Source: Chrysopilus asiliformis (taxonomy: Eukaryota; Arthropoda; Insecta; Diptera; Rhagionidae). From it: a DNA stretch of 64,000 bases. Under the pieces are notes generated by a model. That model was given only the letters and a program-made list of their open reading frames with translations. It did no database searches and was not told where the DNA came from. Made by a program: the position numbers and the translations under genes. Position 1 is the first letter of the stretch, and each line of letters begins with the position of its first letter. The stretch covers positions 4,515,328 through 4,579,327 of the forward strand of contig OZ035963.1 of the NCBI GenBank assembly GCA_964034945.1, read 5' to 3'. This document shows positions 58,394 to 64,000 of the stretch, piece by piece.

Positions 58394-58790
58394 TCAAGGA
58401 ACAAGTCAAGTGTTTTTTTTGTATGTTGGTAAAAAGACATGAAGACCTAGATTTTATGTTGATAATAGAAAAAGTGTAAATATATTCCACTTCTGATAAC
58501 TTAAATGCACGTTTTTTAACGGTTAAATGGTGGCTTATTGATAGTGCCCGATCGAGAGCGATTTTTATGACGAAAACGAAACCGAAATTCTAATTTTCTT
58601 CCCAAAATTTTAGGGAAAATTCTCTATTTTTAGAGAATTGTGACAAAAAAGCCATTGTCTCATATATTACAATTTTTTGTATGAATCTGTCCTATTTTTC
58701 TCTCCGTGTTTGGCAGGATTGCCGCGGATGTTGTTTTTTACAGTTTCTTATGCAGAACCACCCGCGGATGTGAAAAACAATGCGAAAGTT

Positions 58791-58840
58791 TCGGATTTGT
58801 GGGTCAGGAAGCGGACGGCAGAGGCAACCCTGATATTCTG
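58791..58840 (+). repeat. 50-bp direct repeat, left copy
   Basis: TCGGATTTGTGGGTCAGGAA and onward to CCTGATATTCTG. The same 50 bases recur at 59152-59201 with one substitution, enclosing the duplicated 308-bp block. Confidence 0.9.
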
Positions 58841-58843
58841 ATA

Positions 58844-59151
58844 GACAACTTTTATTAACTTCGCCAGGGATATTTGGTACAAAACCTCAGTGACAATATT
58901 TTAGCAATTTGTCATGTCGCGAAATATTTTTAATAACAGATAAATTAATAAAAAACAAAAACTTCTGCTATAAAATGTCCAGATGATAATTTTTTTAAAA
59001 ATATTTTTATCTTTTTCGAATTCCTCAGCAATCTCTTCTGGATATTTCGGAATTTTTATATTTTTTGATGACTACACGAAAATCATGAGAATATCACATA
59101 AAAATTCCACAAAAAAACAAAGTTTTCTAGTCAACTTTTCGCAAAATTTGT
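58844..59151 (+). repeat. 308-bp duplicated block, copy 2
   Basis: The second copy of 56569-56877, in the same orientation and about 2.3 kb away, flanked by the 50-bp direct repeats. Confidence 0.9.
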
Positions 59152-59201
59152 TCGGATTCGTGGGTCAGGAAGCGGACGGCAGAGGCAACCCTGATATTCT
59201 G
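59152..59201 (+). repeat. 50-bp direct repeat, right copy
   Basis: TCGGATTCGTGGGTCAGGAA and onward, matching 58791-58840. Confidence 0.9.
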
Positions 59202-59243
59202 CAGACACTCATGAAAATCGGGTACTAGAAAAAAAGATTATGA

Positions 59244-59400
59244 ACATATCCCACTTCTGACCATACCCCACTTCTGAACATACCACACTTCTGAACATAC
59301 CCCACTTCTGACCATACCACACTTCTGAACATACCCCACTTCTGAACATACCACACTTCTGAACATACCCCACTTCTGAACATACTCTACTTCTGAACAT
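59244..59400. repeat. 17-bp satellite, ACATACCCCACTTCTGA unit
   Basis: About nine tandem copies with C/A variation in the middle. The word CCCACTTCTG also occurs, inverted, in the satellite flanking the LINE and in the foldback at 60880-61003. Confidence 0.92.
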
Positions 59401-59573
59401 TTAAAAACAGGTGTTTGGACCAGAAAAGCGTAGAAGATACAGTTTTTTTTGTAACAGAATTTATAAATACCTCCATTATGACTGTCAGTTGATATAAACC
59501 ACCAGATGTTAGAACCTTATCTTCAGAAGTGGGATAGCCATCCATGAATCTCCGATTTTGATTAATTCAGGAG

Positions 59574-60671
59574 TTTTGTTTTTGTTTGTTTGTTTATTAG
59601 TTAAAGAAACTTTTAGATTTATAATGATTTTACAAATTAATCAATTAAATATCTATTAATTATTTTCATTTTCTTATTTTGTACATATTTAGAATTTTTC
59701 TTTAATAAATTTTCCTATTTGTTTTTTAAAAGAACAAAAATTCGATTCAGCTTTAATATAATTAGGCAATTCATTAAAAATTTGAAGGCCATTATGCAGG
59801 ATCATATTCTGGGTTGATGTTTTGTTGCACCTTTGTATTCTAAAATCTCCTCCACCCCTTAAATTGTATGGTTGCATATCACAGATATATTGAAGATTGT
59901 CGGTCAAATACGTGGGCAGTAAGTTATATTTTAACTTAAAAATAAATATTAGCACTTTGGATATTATTCTTTGGTTCACATTCATCCATTTTAATTCACT
60001 TAACATATAAATAATTGGTGTATATATATTGCATTTTAAAATTATACGCATAGCCTTATTTTGTAAGAGTTGTAGTCTCGACTTTGATTCTGCCGAACAT
60101 CCGAAAATTACTGTCGCACAATAATCGAAATGTGGGAGTATTAAAGAATTGTACAATAAAACAGTCGTTGATTTTGATATACTGTTCCTTATTCTTCGCA
60201 AAAACCCGAGTTTTTTAGAAATTTTCTTACAAATGTTATCAACATGCTCATCGAATTTAAATTTATTGTCTATAACAATGCCAAGGTATTTAATCTCTTT
60301 TACCACTTCTACTTTTTCTCCGTTGATTCTCAAGTCTACTACTGTCCGTGTATTCATAACCATGCACTTTGTTTTCGATACATTTAATTTAAGCTTATTC
60401 ATATTTAACCATTTGGCTAAATTGTCTAAGTCTTCATTTATTTTACTCACTATTTCACTAATATTTTTCCCACAAATATACAACAATCCATCATCAGCGA
60501 AAAGGGCATATTTACAAAAAATTAGCGAGGAACTTATATCATTGATGTAAATTAGAAATAATAACACCCCTAACACAGATCCTTGAGGTACCCCCAAGTT
60601 AACTTCTTTCGGTTTTGAGTAGACTCCATTAATCCGCGTTTTTTGTGTCCTTTCTGATAGGTACGATTTAA
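59574..60671 (-). mobile_element. 5'-truncated LINE inserted into a satellite
   Basis: The left junction reads TTAATTCAGGAG then the LINE tail (AACAAACAAACAAAAACAAAA on the minus strand). The right junction reads AGGAG then TGGAACTCGCG. Joining the flanks restores the satellite TTAATTCAGGAGTGGAACTC, so AGGAG (59569-59573 and 60671-60675) is the target duplication. The element is about 1.1 kb, lacks its 5' part and keeps an A-rich 3' tail. Confidence 0.75.
59689..60671 (-). CDS. LINE reverse transcriptase, C-terminal part, uninterrupted
   Basis: A frame of about 327 codons with no stop: LKSYLSERTQKTRINGVYSK, then GVPQGSVLGVLLFLIYINDI, FADDGLLY (the catalytic Asp pair), LNVSKTKCMVMN, KYLGIVIDNKFKF and a C-terminal region ending FNELPNYIKAES then KQIGKFIKEKF. 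The order is that of jockey/CR1/L2-group non-LTR polymerases. The N-terminal RT motifs and the endonuclease are missing. The upstream ATG at 60714 lies in satellite, so the residues before LKSYLS are not part of the element. The intact frame suggests a recent insertion. Confidence 0.85.
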
Positions 60672-60840
60672 GGAGTGGAACTCGCGTAGCATAATCCAGA
60701 AGTGAGATAGCCATTCAGAAATCCCCGAATTTTGTTAATTCAGAAGTGGAACTCGCGTGGCATAATCCAGAAGTGGGATACCCATCCAGGAATCTCGGAT
60801 TTTTAATAATTCAGAAGTGGGACTCGCGTAGCATAATATA
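60672..60840. repeat. About 71-bp satellite, AACTCGCGTAGCATAATCCAG unit
   Basis: Two full units (about 60676-60746 and 60747-60817) and a partial third. Parts of the same unit are found at 59523-59573, left of the LINE, showing that the array was continuous before insertion. Confidence 0.75.
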
Positions 60841-60879
60841 AAATTGTACTTATGGTTAGCCATAAACTACTTTTTGATA

Positions 60880-61003
60880 GTCAGAAGTGTCAGAAGTGGT
60901 TTTTTTAAAGAAATGTTTGGTTTCAAAAAGACGAAGATCACGCTAATGTTTGTATTTTTGAAACCAACCAAAACTTTTCTTTAAAAAAACCCACTTCTGA
61001 CTA
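60880..61003. mobile_element. Foldback ending in satellite words
   Basis: TCAGAAGTGGTTTTTTTAAA then TTGGTTTCAAAAA face TTTTTGAAACCAACC then TTTAAAAAAACCCACTTCTG. The arms are about 50 bp with a short unpaired centre. Confidence 0.75.
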
Positions 61004-61964
61004 CCTCAGAACACAATTACGCATCAAAAGCACCCAGCGAAAAAAAATACCGAAAAATTTTCACTTTTTTTTACGAAGGTTATCATAATAATGTGTTATT
61101 CATTTTGAGTTTCTAAAATTCGTAAACACCACAAATCACGCTAATTTTCGTATTTCTCGTTGGAATCTTAAGGAATACGCAAATTTTTAAATAATTATCG
61201 TGAATTATTTGCACTTACGATGGTTAGTTTTGCTATATTCAGAATTATTATTCTTTTTAACGATTTCCCTCATCCGGTGTTATGTGTGTACTCACACAGT
61301 CCAGTCAGATTGTCGTCCAGTTACGTCAAACGGCGACGATGATGACGGCAAGAACTTGACACATTCATGCGGATATTAAGAGATGTACAGATGAAATATA
61401 CAAGTGAAAAATATTCACCGGATTCCGTCTGTTTGCTATTGTTTGTTGGAGTGTTTGGCGACGATTTGTCACATGTGGCTGCTGTGCTCATCTCACCCTA
61501 ATCGTTGATCAAATTGACACCACATCAAGTTATTATCTTATTAAAAACAATTGAGATCTCGTCGGTTGGTTGTGATGTGATGCTACGATATGGGACTGAA
61601 AATTCATCCACTTTGTGGATTTCATTTACACAAGTTTACAAATAGCCTCATAATCTCGTCCATTCAATTAATTTGTCCAGCATATTTGCGTCCAATGAAC
61701 CAAGCCTTGTTAGTTGTGTTTCTTTTTCCTCAATGTTTGTCTGTTTATTTGCTCGTTTCATTTCTATTCAAATATTTTTCACCCAAAAATTATGCCTCCT
61801 TATCGAATTTCGTTTAATTTGCTTGATTTTTTTTTGTGTTTGTCTTCATTTCTTTGAATAAATGCGAAAAGACGGAGAATATTGTTAATATTTTTTTGAA
61901 GGAGAATAGCTGTTGTGGTATTCGAAGTGATAAACTCTGATTATCCATTCATAGATCTTTTGTA

Positions 61965-62080
61965 CACGAAGAGAAATTCAGACAGGAATTTACGAGACAG
62001 TGGACTCTTCTGCAATGATTCCCTTAAAAATGGGAGTTCTTCCTATAATTTTGGGGAAATTTCCTGCATTCTCCTTTTGT
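61965..62080. mobile_element. Degenerate MITE of the CACGGAGAGAAAT family
   Basis: CACGAAGAGAAATTCAGACA then TTTACGAGACAGTG parallels the left part of 56154-56338. GGGGAAATTTCCTGC is also shared with its middle. The right end is unclear. Confidence 0.5.
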
Positions 62081-62271
62081 TTCGGAGTCATTACCAAAAA
62101 ATTTCAAGAGGTCACTTAAAAACTTTTCAAAAAAATATCGGTATGCCTTCAGGACCTCCTGTTTCGAATTTTGATATTTTAAAGCCAGATTCGTGATCAG
62201 CGACTTTGAAAGCCCCTAATTACCGGTTTTTCGGAGAAATACCAGTTTTTCGGATGTGAACAGCACACCTC

Positions 62272-62397
62272 AGATGGCAAGACGGCGTTGACCAGGACGC
62301 GAAGAGAATTGGGATGCAAAACTGGAGGACATCGGCACGTGACCGGGACCTCTGGCGAGAGACATTGCGGCAGGCCAAGACCGAAAATCGGCTGTAG
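62272..62397 (+). pseudogene. LINE reverse-transcriptase C-terminal fragment
   Basis: Reads RWQDGVDQDAKRIGMQNWRT then SARDRDLWRETLRQAKTENR and L, stop. NWR..A.DR..WR...A is the C-terminal signature of a clade of non-LTR polymerases. It shares RW.(D/E)GVDQ.AK with 34029-34133. Only the last 41 codons remain. Confidence 0.65.
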
Positions 62398-62904
62398 TGC
62401 CGAGAGAGAGAGAACAACACTTTTGGGGGGAAAAAATATAACAAAATTTAAAGGATATAAAATTTTCTACATTTTTTGCTGAAGATTTTTGGTGAAAATA
62501 TTTCAAAAAAGTTAAGTTTTTTGAAAATTTCTCGGAAACTATGCGCTTTTGTGAAAAAATGCATATAACCAAATTCAAAGAAAATAAAATTTCTTGCATT
62601 TTTCCCTTGAGCGATTTTTACGTATCTTTAACGGTTCTCGAGATATTTGAAAAAAAAATATTTTTTACATATTTTTACGGAAGCTAAATATCGCAGTGGA
62701 GAGTTTTGTGTGGATCACGAATGATATTTTCGAAAAACCGTTAGTTTACAAGTAATTCGCCTGTAAAATTTCATAGCTCTAGCTATGAGTTTTTGAGTCT
62801 TTTGAAACCACCATAAAGACAGGTAACCAAAATTTTGTTAAATTCGATTAATTAAATCAAATTTAGTGATAGAATTTCGCGATTTTCTGCTGTGCCTGAT
62901 TAGA

Positions 62905-62975
62905 TGTTAACCATCCTGAGCTGTGCTTCGGAATTAAAGGGTCTTCCCCTAAACTCTGGCTGGAACTATAAAAAA
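62905..62975 (+). repeat. LINE 3' fragment, inverted copy
   Basis: TCCTGAGCTGTGCTTCGGAA then TTAAAGGGTCTTCCCCTAAA is the reverse complement of 12040-12100 and 58190-58250. Confidence 0.7.
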
Positions 62976-64000
62976 ACTTCTTAAAACTTCCTAAAACTGG
63001 AATATGTTGTAAAACATCATCATTGGCACTCCACATAATTATGATGTTTTTGAGTTCATTGACAAAAAGAGTGAATCCTCTTTTCTGCTTCCTCATAATT
63101 CCATAACTTGTCGTATTTATGTAGCAGCTCCATTCCGAATAGATTCCCCCCCGCTCATCACACAACATCGCACCGGCCCGCCCCCGCACATCATCTACGA
63201 TCGAAACGGAATCGCTGTTATTGTAATCTCCAAGCGAACGGGTAATGTGAGAACGGAGTGCAACCACAAAAAACGCTTTTGGCGGTTTCATTTATTCTTG
63301 AATCTGGTTTTCCATCATAGACGCGGGCATTCGCGGGGGCCAGAGCCGGGGTCCAATGTAATCTATGCTCGCACTGAACGAACGAACATAAAGTTCCAGT
63401 TATCCGATCCATTGACTATAAAAACCATGCATGATTCCGTGTAGAGAAAGAGAGGTGGTGTTGGGGCGAGGGCTTCATCGCAATTCGTTCGCGTTTTCTC
63501 TTCTTTTCCGTGAAAAAATGGTTTAGGGCTGAACTCACAGTGCAGTATGGGGAGACTTACATGAACTGAAAACATCATTCGAGTGACACAGCACTGAAAA
63601 ATCAGTCCATTACATTAGGTTTAGGGCAAAATATGCTGCGTTATGTTGTGCTCTCAGCATAATAACATTGAGTCGACCACCGGCCTGTAATCCGTCTACC
63701 GTCCGTCGTCCGCCCGCCCCCACCACGACCACTAGTTGAGCACAGATGACGCGGCGTTAATGAAAAGTGTGGGAAATGTCATAACCGCATACAGAAATGA
63801 AGTCAGAACACGGCCGAGATCGAGATCGACATCGACATCGGAAAGGAACAAACATTCCTCATGCTGAAGTGGAGCTCAACTGGAAGTTGGCAACGGCCTC
63901 TGGACCTTTCTCTGGTTCTCCTTGTGTGAGATGTTGCCATCTGGATTTTGTGGCACTAGTTTTATTCTCATTGAATTGAAGTGTCTGATGAGAGGTGGTT

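Larger units (their letters stand above)
53746..64000 (+). other. Probable first intron of the signal-peptide gene
   Basis: About 10 kb without another host gene. The left and centre are packed with transposon sequence (54746-61005). 61260-61560 and 63100-64000 are more GC-rich and repeat-poor and might be regulatory. The intron assignment depends on the donor at 53746 and is inference. Confidence 0.4.

Noticed and set aside
60672..60714. Starting the LINE polymerase at the ATG at 60714
   Set aside because: The first 14 codons are satellite sequence repeated next to the element; element sequence begins near LKSYLS.

Overview
This is a eukaryotic nuclear window. It is AT-rich, its genes are split by short introns with GT...AG ends, and its spacers are dense in transposon debris. 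The recognisable proteins read as insect orthologues. The pod1 N-terminus, the Crk-site-rich C3G and the Kozak-like CAAAATG contexts suggest a dipteran, perhaps nematoceran, but the species cannot be read from the sequence.

Layout. (1) Positions 1-5876, minus strand: the 5' two thirds of the coronin-7 orthologue pod1, an actin and microtubule organiser. Nine coding exons are visible and the gene runs off the left edge. (2) 5877-9871: a divergent promoter and 5' UTR spacer. (3) 9872-37928, plus strand: C3G (RapGEF1), the Crk-activated exchange factor for the GTPase Rap1. Twenty-one coding exons join in frame into 1454 codons. There is also a phase-compatible alternative first exon at 9872 and a possible 24-nt cassette microexon. 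(4) 37929 to about 44950: very AT-rich sequence, probably the C3G 3' UTR. (5) 46549-46789: two linked exons of an unrecognised protein. (6) 48058-51749, plus strand: a ten-exon coiled-coil gene of 595 codons matching the outer-dynein-arm docking protein ODAD3/CCDC151. (7) About 52300-53745: a long 5' leader and a signal-peptide exon of a secreted or membrane protein whose other exons lie beyond the right edge. The rest, to 64000, is probably its first intron.

The genes look like independent units. Pod1 and C3G both touch actin and adhesion control, and they are divergent, so shared upstream elements are possible but not shown.

Much of the window's interest is in its repeats. They include a probable non-autonomous Helitron with textbook A|TC...CTAG|T ends and a TA-flanked pogo-like element carrying a second element inside it. 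A LINE fragment has landed in a satellite, so both junctions can be read. Other items are several long hairpin (foldback) elements, hAT-like MITEs with 7-8 bp target duplications, at least four dispersed MITE families, degenerate LINE C-termini, and a 1.07-kb CAGA minisatellite with an exact 164-bp higher-order period. I did not find a clearly new biochemical system. The best candidates for new biology are the unrecognised two-exon gene, the alternative C3G start and microexons, and the nested element structures.
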